64,000 nt of DNA from Bettongia penicillata ogilbyi. Its lineage: Eukaryota; Chordata; Mammalia; Diprotodontia; Potoroidae. Made by a program: the position numbers and the translations under genes. The notes below the pieces were generated by a model, which was not told where the DNA came from, did not search any database, and saw only the letters and a list, made by a program, of their open reading frames with translations. Shown piece after piece: positions 54,485-64,000 of the stretch. Location: positions 3,520,802-3,584,801 of the forward strand of contig JAJHZJ010000531.1 of assembly GCA_023548195.1 (NCBI GenBank). The letters run 5' to 3'. Position 1 is the first letter of the stretch. The number at the start of each line of letters is the position of its first letter.

Positions 54485-54660
54485 AAGGTAGTGATTTCAA
54501 AGTCAGATAGGAGAGAGCTATTACAGATCTATGAAACTGACACTTTAGTTTTAAATGACTTGCCCTGGATCACATGAGTAGTAAGTAGCCAAGAAGGAAT
54601 CCAAACCCAGGCCATCCTGACTTCAAATCCAGTGTCCTATCCACTCTACTACGACGCCTC
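54485..54660 (-). repeat. MIR-type SINE
   Basis: GACTTGCCCTGGATCACATG, GAATCCAAACCCAGGCCATC, CTGACTTCAAATCCAGTGTC, TATCCACTCTACTACG. Confidence 0.75.
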
Positions 54661-55119
54661 TCAATGATGGTAATAGTGCCGACAGGAAGTAGAAAAAAGA
54701 CTTAAATGGCTAAACTGCACTCTGAGTTTCAGAAATTGGTCACTGATCTGTAACAGTCAAGAGAATTTATATTGTGTGGAAAAAACTTCAATAAAAAACT
54801 TATTACTTTAGTATCTCTCTAAATTTATGAGACAGTCAAGGTAAACTTTAATTCAACCCAATTCATTCCAGTTCAGCCGCAGTCTGAACATCTCATTGAG
54901 AAAGGGGTTGCTGAACATAATAACATTTAAAAATATATTTTTTAAGGATGAAATGTTAAACTTTAAAAGAAAAGGCTGTTTATGTACTTCAGAAGGATCC
55001 ACTTGTAGGTAATTACTGTTAACTATTCTTATCCATGGAAGTTCAGAGACTCTCTATTTGTCAATATATTCTGAAAACATTTTGTTGATTTTGTCTCAGG
55101 TCATTACTGAATATACATG
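54661..55119. other. Unassigned sequence
   Basis: Nothing recognised. Confidence 0.4.
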
Positions 55120-55195
55120 AACCAGACCTGTGATTTCATGGCCATGGGAAACCCCCAGTGAAGAAATTTCTACTACTAACACAGATTGGCACCTG
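55120..55195 (-). repeat. Fragment of the 21085-type MIR-like SINE
   Basis: GAACCAGACCTGTGATTTCA, CCATGGGAAACCCCCAGTGA and AACACAGATTGGCACCTGTT match the 5' block of that family. Confidence 0.5.
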
Positions 55196-55199
55196 TTCT

Positions 55200-56030
55200 G
55201 CTGCAAACAATTGCTTGGTCAGATTTGGCAAAGAATGGGATAGAAGATGTAAAGATGATGGAAGTGTTAAAAATGCCTTCGAAGATACAAAATAGGACTA
55301 CAAATCAGAGAGAGGGATGATGATACCTCAGCAGAAATCCAGAAGTTTAGAAGAAAGGAAATCTAGTGATTTCTACTATGAATATATTGAATATAATATA
55401 TAAATTTTTAATGACAATAATTTGCACATCTATCAGGGGCATACTCAAGAGGTTATTAGTAAGGAATAGGAAGGCTTTGACAAGGAATACTCTATAGAAT
55501 GCCACATTTTTACCATCACACAATTTGCTGGAAAATATAGAGAATTCAATTCCACTGTGCTTAATGTTTATGGATTATAAAATAGAATTTGATACAGTAG
55601 AGCAAAATGTGACCTTAAGGCTTTTGAAAAGCAAAGAGTCTCCTATGCACAAAACCAAAATTTCTGTAATATTCCCTTAATACCATATCTAAAGAGATAA
55701 CTTTGTTCAATGACATTCTGGTTATTAAAACTGAGGCAAAAAACAGACATTATTTTCCCCAAAGATGTCCTTCACTATTATAGAGGTGAGCCAAAGCAGT
55801 CCCCATTAAAGAGGGATTCCCAAAGATGGTGAGGTTCTCCAGATGCTTCTGTTTGCCAATGACATTGTGCTAATTGCATCGTCATACTACAGAGCCTAAT
55901 AAATGAGTTCCATGATTGCTCAAACACTTGGCTCAGTTTTCAACACAAGAAAAGCTGAGTAAATAAATAATGTCTATTGTCCTGTCTAGGATATGCAATT
56001 AGATAGACAATCCATAGACTTTTCCAGCAG
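55200..56030 (+). pseudogene. RTE-clade LINE reverse-transcriptase fossil
   Basis: Two RT landmarks are visible in order. Motif A is FMDYKIEFDTVEQNVTLRLL (frame starting 55561), with the catalytic Asp as in the RTE consensus DYEKAFDSVEH. Motif C/D is LLFANDIVLIAS (55846-55880), where the second catalytic residue FADD has become FAND. Stops and frameshifts lie between. Upstream, 55225-55300 may be more of the element. Not active. RTE elements supply the tails of the Mar1-type SINEs at 31297 and 49806. Confidence 0.55.
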
Positions 56031-56689
56031 TGTGACATCTTGTGCAGGCATGGCAAATGGACAAAGAACAGAAGGAGAAGGAGAGAGAGAGAGTTAGTCT
56101 GTCTTTGAGAAACTGCAAAGGTCTTTTGATGACCCCATCCTCCTCTTTAAAACAAAGAACCAATTTTTTATTTGTTTAAATTAGTTCATGTATTTTTTTC
56201 AAATAACAAGCATGTATTTTCTCTGCCTCCTATGTCCTCTCACTAGTAAAAGAAGAAAAAGAAAACTCTTGTAACAAATATACATAATTAAGTAAAATAA
56301 ATACATCTTTTGAACAGAAATGTTCTTCCAGGGATATTTAATGACTCTGAGCCATGGAACACTACAGTCTTTGATGAACTGAAATTGAGGATAGCTGAAG
56401 GGGCAGTGGAGAACATGGAAGGAGTGAGCAGGCTATAGCACCTTACAACCAAAGACTTATACAAATAAACCAGAGCAAGGAGATAAAAATATCCCAAAAG
56501 AAAACAAGTCAGTCATGTAGCAGAGTCGGGGATGACCATGTTCTTATCACATCAAGGGATCATGGCAAAGATCTACCAGCATCCTCCCTTATAAATTTGT
56601 GGAAAGACATGAACAAGGGCTACACAGCATAAACAAACATGAATAGGCTGGGATCTATTTCAGTGAGACACCAATAAGATCAAAGGTCC
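56031..56689. other. Unassigned sequence
   Basis: A short GA-rich run at 56068-56094. A 69-codon ORF (56288-56497) has no domain. Possibly more diverged LINE. Confidence 0.3.
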
Positions 56690-56789
56690 ATTGGATCTGC
56701 AGTACTGAAGTTTAAAATGTCAATGAGACATCCAAGTAAAGATGTCCAGCAAGTAGTGTGGAGGTAGGTACTGAAATTCAAAAGAGAAA

Positions 56790-56945
56790 TTATACTCACA
56801 TACATGCACACAAGCACAGATATGTATATGCACATACGTACATACATACATGTAGGAATGTGTTCAGTTGACATTTCTATGTAGATGACTTCCAAATACA
56901 CATACAGACATAGGTATACATGTATATAGATGTGTATGTGTGTAC
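56790..56945. repeat. (ACAT)n/(TACA)n imperfect microsatellite
   Basis: ACATACATGCACACAAGCAC, ACGTACATACATACATG and similar within the first L2 duplicate. Confidence 0.75.
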
Positions 56946-57082
56946 ATCTGGATAGATTTGGGGAGTCATCTGCATAGACTTTGCATATGGGAGCTGGAGA
57001 TAATAAGATATCAAAATAAAGATGTCCAACAAGCACTTTGGAAATAGAGTACTGAAATTCAAAAGAGAAATTAGAGCTAGAG

Positions 57083-57260
57083 GTGCGTGCATGTGTGTGT
57101 GTGTGTGTGTACAGAGATATATGTGTGTATACATATATTTGGGAGCAATCTGCATAGATTATAATTTAATATATATGTATAACTGCACATATGTATATAT
57201 GACCCCAACATGTGTGTATATATGTGTGTGCTTGTGTGTGAGAGTATGTGTGGATACATC
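57083..57260. repeat. (TG)n/(TATG)n imperfect microsatellite
   Basis: A TGTGTGTGTGTGTGTGTG run and TATATGTGTG motifs within the second L2 duplicate. Cys/Val/Tyr-rich ORFs here are spurious. Confidence 0.8.
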
Positions 57261-57650
57261 TATATCTTTAGGAGAAATTTGCATCAAGATGATAACTCAA
57301 CACATTGGAACTGATAGGATCATCCAGAGAGACTAAATTGAGAGAAGAGAAAATTCAAGAGAGAATTGGGGCAATGGTTGATGAACTGGAGATGGATGTT
57401 GATGACCCAATAAGTAATAAGACAAATAGGAGGGTATCTGAGACCAATCACTATTATGTAAGTTAAAGGAAGAATGAAAACCCCAGAACACAGTGTCATC
57501 AGTAGTGTAGAATGAGGGGTAAGATAAACAGCCAAAAGATTGTTTTTAGAGAAAACAACTTGAGTTGAATGATGGGGTTGAAAGCTGGTTTGTAAGAGTT
57601 TAAGAAGTGAATTAGGAGGCAAGGAAATGGAGGTGAGTGTGGACAACACT

Positions 57651-58014
57651 TTCTAGGAATCAGAAGGGATAATAGAATGGTTTCCACTCTTTAAGGATGG
57701 GAAATACCTAGCCATGTTTATAGATAGTAAGAAAGGGGTCAGTGAATAAGAGGAGATTGAATAGGAGAAGAATAAAAAATGATGCTCTCCCCTGGAGGAG
57801 AGAGCAAAGAACAGAAGAGCACAAGGAAGGAGGATCATTTGTCCATAGAAAAGTAAGGAAAAGAGCCACCTTTTTTTTTTATCAAGATTGAAGCAAAGGA
57901 GGAAAGAATGGAAGTTATACCAAAGGGCTTTGAAACATCAAATAAAGGGAATGAGGAAGTATATGAAAGATATTTATTTTCTAAGCAAAATATAACTAAT
58001 AAGTGATTATCTAT
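57651..58014. other. Unassigned, purine-rich; possibly more L2
   Basis: GATTGAAGCAAAGGAGGAAA follows a T10 run. The pattern resembles the inner part of the minus-strand L2 but is too diverged to call. Confidence 0.3.
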
Positions 58015-58300
58015 TCTCTGCTTCATTGAAGACCTCTGATGAAAGGAGCCCACCATCTCCCAAGACAATCCATTTCATGAAGTCTGAATTATCTTCCTCT
58101 CTCCAGCTTCTGTCATGTTCGCAACTAGTTTTGGTATCTGGGGACAAGCAGGGCAAGCTCAATCTTCCTTCCAAATGACAGTCCTTGAGATATTTGGAGG
58201 TAACCATCATTATCTTCTCATCTCCTCAAGACCCCTCACCATCATGGTCACCATCCTCTGAATGGTTCAATTTATCAATATCCTTTCCAGACTGCACGGC
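58015..58300 (+). repeat. CR1/L3-type LINE fragment, out of order
   Basis: AGGAGCCCACCATCTCCCAA, CAAGCAGGGCAAGCTCAATC, CACCATCATGGTCACCATCC and TCAATATCCTTTCC belong to the same 3' region as the next entry, which restarts upstream of this segment. Confidence 0.55.
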
Positions 58301-58384
58301 ACACAGAGCTAAAACTAAAACTCTGACGGCGCTCCATAAAGTAATGTAGGAAAGTGAGTTCAATAATCTTAAGGGTGTCTCTCT

Positions 58385-59640
58385 TTACAAAATCTGAGAA
58401 TTTCAGATTTGGAAGGGACCTCAGTAACCATCTAATCCAGTCCATACCTACCAAAATAATCCCCAATACAACATACCTACTATAGTGTCATCCAGATTTA
58501 ACTTTAAGACCCCTAATGAAAGGCACTCCACTACCTTCTAAGGTTTCCCAATACACTAAGATGTAAGCATTTGAGTAGCTAAAATTTTCATTGGCTTTCA
58601 CAGCTGTCACATCCCTCTGTTATCTTACATTAAGTTGACAATCCAAAAAATGTCTTAGATCTTTTTTAGTCAAATTGCTCTCTAGCCATGTTTTGTTTTT
58701 AACTCAGGGTAAGACTTTCCATTTATCCCTATTAAATTCCATCTTATTTGATTTAATCCAACATTGTAGCTTGAGATCTTTTTTTAATCCTTTATCATTC
58801 TTCTTCTACTTTTATTTTATCTGCTAATTGGATGAGCATGCCATCAATGTCTTTGTCCAAGTCATTGCTAAAAATGCCAAATATTCCAAGGTCAAGTACT
58901 AATCCCTGGGGTAACTCCACTGGAGACCTCTAACTAAATTACTACTAATAATTAATCATTATTATTACCAATAATAACCGTAATAATAGCTAGCATTTTC
59001 ATAACACTTACTAAGCGCTTACAAACATTATCCAATTTGATCTTCACAACTCCAGAAGGTAGGTATTATTTTATCCCCATTTATCAATTGAAGAAGTTGA
59101 GGCATACAGAGATTTAGTGACTTATTCAGGGTCACACAGTTAGTAAACTGCATTTGAACTCGGGTCTTCTTGTCCAGTGTTCTATTCACTGTGCTACCAT
59201 GCTGCCTCAGTTGGCACTAACATCTTAGGGTCTATCTTTTGGGTACAGGCTTGGAACAATGTCTGACAATATTGTTGTCTAGGTTCCATGTCTCCATCTT
59301 CTCTACAGGAATAGCATATGAGACTTTGATAGACGTTCTACTAAGATACAGAAAAGCTATATCTATAGTATTCTTCTGAACTACCACTCCATCACCTGTT
59401 TTAAAAGGAAAAAAGGAACTCATGTAAGTCTAGCATGATCTGTTCTTGATGAAGACAGGTTAACTTTTTGTGATCATCCCTCTCCAAATGTTCACTAACT
59501 ATTCCTTCTAAATTTTTCTAGGAATTGAAGTAAAGATCAAGATTGTAGATTTTAGATCCCATTTTCCTCTTCCCTTTTCGTCTCCCCCTTCTTTCCTTTT
59601 TCAATGCCTTTAAAAAAATCTAGACATTTGTCTATCTTCA
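58385..59640 (+). repeat. CR1/L3-type LINE 3' region with a MIR inserted
   Basis: GAATTTCAGATTTGGAAGGG, AACCATCTAATCCAGTCCAT, TTTATCCCTATTAAATTCCA, ATGAGCATGCCATCAATGTC, TGTCCAAGTCATTGCTAAAA and AATCCCTGGGGTAACTCCAC up to 58930. It resumes after the MIR with AATATTGTTGTCTAGGTTCC, TTGATGAAGACAGGTTAACT, TTTGTGATCATCCCTCTCC and TAGGAATTGAAGTAAAGATC. Long, old, non-coding copy. Family naming is from memory. Confidence 0.6.
58935..59212 (-). repeat. MIR/THER1-type SINE inserted in the CR1/L3
   Basis: ATAATAGCTAGCATTTTCAT, CACTTACTAAGCGCTTACAA, ATCCAATTTGATCTTCACAA, ATCCCCATTTATCAATTGAA, TCAGGGTCACACAGTTAGTA, TATTCACTGTGCTACC. Confidence 0.88.
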
Positions 59641-59664
59641 GTCTTGTAATGTAAAAACATCCTT

Positions 59665-59845
59665 ATTCTGAGGTCTGCAAACTTTTTATTTTTTTAAATA
59701 TGTTTTGATAAACATTTCAAGAAATGTAATTTTATGTATTTGATTTTATGCAATTAAAACACTATTCTGAAAAGGGGTTCATAGGCTTCAGTAGCTTGTC
59801 ACCAAGTGGGACAATAACATACAAAAGATTAAGAACTCCTGCATA
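59665..59845 (-). mobile_element. MER-type DNA transposon, second copy
   Basis: TCTGCAAACTTTTTATTTTT, TTTTATGCAATTAAAACACT, TTCTGAAAAGGGGTTCATAG, GCTTCAGTAGCTTGTCACCA, AAGATTAAGAACTCCTGC. Same family and orientation as 24508-25412. Confidence 0.6.
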
Positions 59846-59877
59846 TGTAGCATGTATACTAAATCCCTCAATTCCCA

Positions 59878-59965
59878 CACTCTTCCTCCTCTTTCTTCTC
59901 TCCTTCTCTCCCTTCTCCCTTATATCTTCCTCTCTTCTTCCCTTTTTTCCTTCTCCCTCTTCTAA
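59878..59965. repeat. Polypyrimidine tract
   Basis: CTTCCTCCTCTTTCTTCTC-type sequence, nearly pure C+T over ~85 bp. Confidence 0.85.
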
Positions 59966-61199
59966 TTTCCGAAAATTAGAACATTGTTCATTTCCAATCC
60001 TGTACTACCTTTCCAATCTCCATATCTTACAAAAATCACCTACAGTGGCCCAGCAACTGCATATTCCAGTTCTTTCATTATGCTGAATCCTTCGTTTCTG
60101 ATAAGCTGAAAAAGGATGGGGCAAATACCAAGCCCTTGGACCTTTGCATCTCACAGGAAGACTATCCTATATTTTGAGCACAGAAAATACTTTCTTGGGC
60201 ATGGTAATATGTAGAATGTTACACCCTCTAGGCATATCGCTGCAAAATTACCCCTCGTGTGAATTCTTTCCGGAAGCAAAATTCTCAATGTTTTGTTGTT
60301 CTGACCAGAAGTTTTTGTGTCTACTGCCCTGGACATCACTAATACTAAGTAAGAAACCTATGGTGGGAGATGCTTTTTAGTATGTAGCAAATATAGCAAT
60401 TAGAGAAAACATGAAAACATGCATGAGGCTCATCAGTAGCCTATGCAATGATCCCAGCTATCACTGATGATGCCTTCATTCAGCATTTCTGTCTGGCTTA
60501 AGGCTTTTGCACTGATCTGTGCCACTACAAGTTCACATTATCTAACCTCAAATGGACCTTGGCCACTGCACAGCAGGAATGCCAGGCATCCCTAATGGAC
60601 TCCCAGCCCAATGTGATAGGTCCTATAATACTGTGCTCTCTGGTTGTTTTAATCTTTCTCAAACTCCCAATTATCCTTACAACCCTTCCTTCTCAGCAGG
60701 TGACTCAACTTTTACTTTATAGAGAAGAATGAGACCATCCATCGTGATCTGCCTCCACAACTAAAAATGAATTTACATTTCCCCCCATATTCTTCTACTG
60801 TTCTAGCCCTCAGTCTCAGAGGATAAGGCTGTTCTCTTCTTTGCCAAGGCAAGAACTTTCTTCCAACTTTAACCTTAACTCCATCTGTCTACTTAGTTCC
60901 TCTGCATCTTTAAAAATGATCTGGTATGGTTAATAATCCCAATTTCCTCATCCTTAATCTCCGCATCTCTATTGGCTCCTTGCCCTCTGCCTGTAACCAT
61001 GCTCAGGTCTCCCCAAGTGACAATCAGATAATATTTCCAAAACAGTAGCTGGTATATAGTAGGTGCTTCATAAATTCTCGTTCCCCTTCTTTATCCCTTG
61101 GGGGAAAGAAACCTTCTGCTAAATCTTCTATACCCCCTCAACTATTATCCTGACTCTTGAATTCCCCCCCACCCCGCTTCACGGGAAGGCTATTCACTA
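59966..61199. other. Mostly unassigned
   Basis: GTAGCTGGTATATAGTAGGT at 61044 is an L2-like end. No gene; ORFs of 62-78 codons at 60144-60380 overlap on both strands. Confidence 0.35.
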
Positions 61200-61440
61200 C
61201 ATTCTATGCTCAAGCTTCCACACACCAACTCATCCTTCACTACAACTGGAACCCACTATTCTGCTGAGATTTCTTTCTCCATCATCGCTGATAGCATTCA
61301 CTGTCAAATCAAAAAAGGCAAAGACTTCGACGTCTTCATTTTCCTTGATCTTTCTGAAGCACTTAGCACAGTTGAACCTTCCTTCCTTTATATTCTCTGT
61401 TGGTGTTCATGATGCTGCTGTTTGCTGGCTCTCATCCTAC
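61200..61440 (+). repeat. CR1/L2-type reverse-transcriptase fragment, degenerate
   Basis: The frame at 61206-61412 includes DFDVFIFLDLSEALSTVE, which resembles RT motif A of L2/CR1 LINEs (LLDLSAAFDTVDH) with the second Asp lost. Downstream sequence (TTCACTGGCTCTGTGTTTTC) is compatible. Short relic. Confidence 0.5.
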
Positions 61441-61589
61441 GCAATTGTCCCTTCCCAGAACCCTTCACTGGCTCTGTGTTTTCATCCCAGTCTCTAAGTA
61501 CAGGTATTGCCTGAGGAATTCTATTTCATGTCTATGTTTTCTCCCTGGGTGATCCCATCTATTTCCAAGGCTTTTTACAAAGATAGCTC

Positions 61590-61860
61590 TATGCATACGT
61601 GCATATGTGTATGTGTGTGTAATATATATGTATGTAATTATATACTTTACATGTGCTAAATACCTTCATATTTCTATATACATACATCATATATGTGTTT
61701 ATATGTGTATAAGTATATGTGCATGTGTGTATATAATTACACAGGTATATTTATGTGCATATACCTGTATATCCCTATATATGTATGTATGTATATGTGT
61801 GTGTTATACATATATATGTGTGTATATGTATGTGTATGCATATATATATACACATATTTG
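61590..61860. repeat. (TATG)n/(TA)n imperfect microsatellite
   Basis: Mixed TGTATGTG, TATATATG and CATATAC repeats over ~270 bp. Tyr/Cys/Ile/Val ORFs are spurious. Confidence 0.9.
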
Positions 61861-62086
61861 ACTATTTTCTTCTGTGAGCTCTAGTTATATTCTCAGCTGA
61901 CAATACTCAATAGGGCAAAATAATTAACTGACCATCTTTAATACAAAATCTGTCCCTTTTCCTAACTTCCCTGTTTTTGTTGATAACATCACTATTTTCT
62001 CGTCTCTTGTTTTGGTCCCCCTAGCCACCACTACCCATTCTAATAAGTATAATAAGTAAGTTTATAAGTGTTCACTTGGAATTTTC
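61861..62086. other. Unassigned sequence
   Basis: Nothing recognised. Confidence 0.4.
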
Positions 62087-62317
62087 TTTCAGCTATGTCT
62101 AATTATTTGTGATCCCAGTTGCAGTGTTGTTGGCAAAGATATTGGAGTAGTTTGCCATTTCTTTCTCCAGCTCATTTTACACGTGAGGAAACTGAGGCAA
62201 ATAGAGCTGTGATTTGCCCATGGTCACATAGCTAGTAATCGTCTGAAGTCAGATTTAAACTTAGGTCTTCCTGACTGCAAGCCTGGAGCTCTATCCACCA
62301 AGCCATCTAGCTGCTCC
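62087..62317 (-). mobile_element. Marsupial tRNA-core SINE
   Basis: Plus strand: AGCTATGTCTAATTATTTGT, TTGGCAAAGATATTGGAGTA, CATTTCTTTCTCCAGCTCAT, GTGAGGAAACTGAGGCAAAT, GGTCTTCCTGACTGCAAGCC, CCATCTAGCTGCTCC. Confidence 0.9.
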
Positions 62318-62330
62318 AAAATAAAATTTT

Positions 62331-62438
62331 AAGCCTACAGCAGCCAGTATTCTAGATGGTCTCCCATCCAAGTACTAACCAGGCCTGACCCTGCTTAGCT
62401 TTTGAGATCAAGAAAGTTTAGGGTGGTATGACGATAAA
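62331..62438 (-). pseudogene. 5S rRNA pseudogene
   Basis: 5S rRNA is the pol III-transcribed RNA of the large ribosomal subunit. Minus-strand homology runs from the 3' end (plus AAGCCTACAGCA, 62331) to the 5' end (plus GGGTGGTATGACG, to ~62434). A 28-bp block (62358-62385) is identical to vertebrate 5S, and 15 more bases match after one substitution. The internal box A and box C regions are thus mostly kept, while about 10 bp near nucleotides 16-28 are deleted and the start is mutated. The minus-strand SINE next to it ends 13 bp away. Confidence 0.85.
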
Positions 62439-63329
62439 TGGCACATGATTATCCCTTAGCTAATTGCGGTCAGAGTACCAGTGATATACCACTGCCGTGC
62501 TCAGTGTCAGCTAAAGAAACTGGTCTCACAAAAATGGTAGAGTAACAAGTCATGTGACTGGATTGAGGAGGCATCTTTCTGCTACTGACAGGCTTGGATC
62601 ACCTTGTTTCACAACTGAAACACCCCTTTAAAAAAGGCAACATCCATAAAGGCTCTCAAACCTGGCACAAAGCTTAGATTGCAAAATGTAATTATGTCTA
62701 CAGCCTTTGAGGTATGATGAGAAGTAAGCTATAGAGAACTTAATTAGAAGGAAGGCAATTGCATATGATCTAATTAGTTCAGAAGTAGTGGGAATGACTT
62801 AAAAACACTCATTCTTTTACTTAGCTGTGTGTCCTCTATTTGCTGGTGGAAGGAGCAGCAGCCAGACATTTTTTCTTTCTATGTTTCCTTTCTGGCAGAC
62901 AAAGGAGCAGAAAGCAGCACTGTCTGGCACTTTACTATAGCTATCTGCTTAGTCTGAAGCTAAAAGGCCTTCAGGGTCTTCTATTAAGGTACACCCAACA
63001 AGATCCAAGAGAAGTCATTTATTTTCTTCCTATTTTTAAGATTGTTTGTATGCCTGTCTTCACAGTTACCGATAAAAAAAATGTTCACTTTATAAAAGTT
63101 GTTTTGATAATCTTACGTGTTTATACTGAGCTAAAAGTCTCCCTGAAAGTCCATATATTTCCAACTGCTCATTAATTTTCTCCCTTTCTGAAGCAAAATT
63201 GCTTCTGATTACTCAGAGGCAGTCAGCCTGCCCAGTATCCTCTACCATTGCTTAAAGATCTCAAGAATTACTGGCCAGGAAGCAGGAGTCAGCTGTGCCT
63301 CCAAGTAGCTTCCTGGCAGGGTCTTGAAC
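62439..63329. other. Unassigned sequence
   Basis: 62440-62520 is continuous with the 5S pseudogene in an unknown way (see findings). The rest shows no gene; a 111-codon ORF at 62840-63175 has no domain. Confidence 0.35.
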
Positions 63330-63875
63330 CACTCACCTACTCACAAAGCTTCTTAACCTGCCAATCAAGGCCCACCTCAATCTGGCTCCAACCTACCATT
63401 TCAGCTCCAATTCATATTATTCCTCATTAAGTATTTTACACTCCCCTCAGACCAGCTTTGTTGCTAGAGCACTTGCTCTAAGTCTTATCTTTCCCCTCTC
63501 TTCCTCTACATGTGTGCCAGTGGTCTCTAAGGACTGAAATTCACTTCTTGGCTTTCTCTTCCATTAAGGCCCAGTTCAGATGCAAACTCTTCCAGAAAGC
63601 CTTCCCCTATAATCTTCCCATTGCCTCCACCTGAAAAAGGGGTTTTGCCTCCATTTTTCTTATAGAATTTTACCTGGAGCCCCTCTTTGCTCTTATGACC
63701 TATCTTTTACCATGCTTATTTGCAAGATCTTATATACCTTCAAGTAAATAGTAAGATTATAAGCTTCTTGGGGGTAGAAAATGCTTAGTTTTCATCTTTG
63801 TATCCCTAGTACTTTCTGCATTCTAGAAAAGAACTTAATAAATAACGGATTCAACTAAATAATATTTAAAGTTCT
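63330..63875 (+). repeat. L2 LINE 3' end
   Basis: AATCTGGCTCCAACCTACCA, CTTCCAGAAAGCCTTCCCCT, AGATTATAAGCTTCTTGGGG-like, TCATCTTTGTATCCCTAGTA and AATAAATAACGGATTCAACT in L2 order. Confidence 0.82.
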
Positions 63876-64000
63876 CTGAAGATCTAAATGAAAACTGTAG
63901 GGATATCCACATACTTGCCCAATATTTACTTGTAAAAACATGGCTGCACTTCATTATATTCCCCACTCTGCACACAGCTCATTTTTCAGAACACTGTTCT

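Larger units (their letters stand above)
56690..57650 (-). repeat. L2 LINE with an internal tandem duplication
   Basis: Plus strand: ATGAGACATCCAAGTAAAGA, GGGGAGTCATCTGCATAGAC, ATGGGAGCTGGAGATAATAA, GATAGGATCATCCAGAGAGA, TTGAATGATGGGGTTGAAAG: the complement of the L2 segment upstream of its 3' end. The unit GATGTCCA[GA]CAAG ... TACTGAAATTCAAAAGAGAA occurs twice, 283 bp apart (56725-56795 and 57008-57078). Confidence 0.65.

Noticed and set aside
56790..57336. Cys/His-rich ORFs resembling zinc-binding peptides
   Set aside because: Encoded by TG/ACAT microsatellites; no spacing of a real zinc finger.
62331..62438. Functional 5S gene, or the 5S-headed head of an AmnSINE
   Set aside because: Deletion and start mutations argue against a gene. 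Similarity to real 5S is too high for the ancient AmnSINE head, and no SINE body follows.

Overview
This 64-kb window is non-coding DNA from a mammal, almost certainly a marsupial. The best evidence is the repertoire of repeats. There are many copies of a tRNA-core SINE with the head GCTAGGTGGCACAGTGGAT and a tail ending in AAGAGTCAGACA-type sequence (Mar1/WSINE type). Two SINE copies carry an RTE-derived tail. ORF1-only 'half-L1' (HAL1-like) retrotransposons are present, on an old background of L2, MIR/THER1 and CR1/L3 fossils. Family names are from memory of these sequences and were not checked against a database. I cannot tell an American from an Australian marsupial. Nothing bacterial, viral-genomic or CRISPR-like is present, and I find no convincing protein-coding exon, CpG-island promoter of a host gene or intact RNA gene.

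Layout. 1-5.5 kb: L2 (split by a SINE and microsatellites) and an L1 3' end. 5.5-8.5 kb: half-L1 copy A, minus strand, with a 10-bp target-site duplication (TSD). 8.5-17 kb: MIR, SINE and L1 pieces, including an L1 relic whose ORF1 and ORF2 remnants are fused in one frame. 17-26 kb: a full-length 7SL (SRP RNA) retropseudogene, MIRs, an L1 inserted in a DNA transposon with a TSD, a 28-bp perfect inverted repeat, and LTR-like pieces. 26-37 kb: MIR and L2 remnants, microsatellites, a SINE inserted in an older MIR/L2 with a 13-bp TSD, and a pair of unclassified ~240-bp repeats. 37.4-38.8 kb: half-L1 copy B, 3'-truncated without an A tail but flanked by a 12-bp TSD. 41.8-45 kb: a stack of nested insertions (L2, CR1/L3, SINE and two solo LTRs). 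45.2-48.8 kb: half-L1 copy C, plus strand, 15-bp TSD, with about 1 kb of novel 3' sequence. 50.4-51.5 kb: a fourth, different ORF1-only relic (D). 55-60 kb: an RTE reverse-transcriptase fossil, a tandemly duplicated L2 and a rearranged CR1/L3. 62.3 kb: a 5S rRNA pseudogene.

How the parts relate. The half-L1 copies have an L1-type 5' UTR/promoter (YY1-like site, GC boxes, kappaB-like site, ~75-bp monomers) and a coiled-coil/RRM/CTD ORF1, and go straight from ORF1 to a purine-rich 3' UTR with no ORF2. They must have been mobilised by the reverse transcriptase of another L1. The most noteworthy observations are the repeated ORF1-only architecture, an in-frame amber codon shared by copies A and C at the RRM/CTD boundary, the replaced 3' end of copy C, and the tail-less TSD-flanked copy B. 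All ORFs in these elements are broken.
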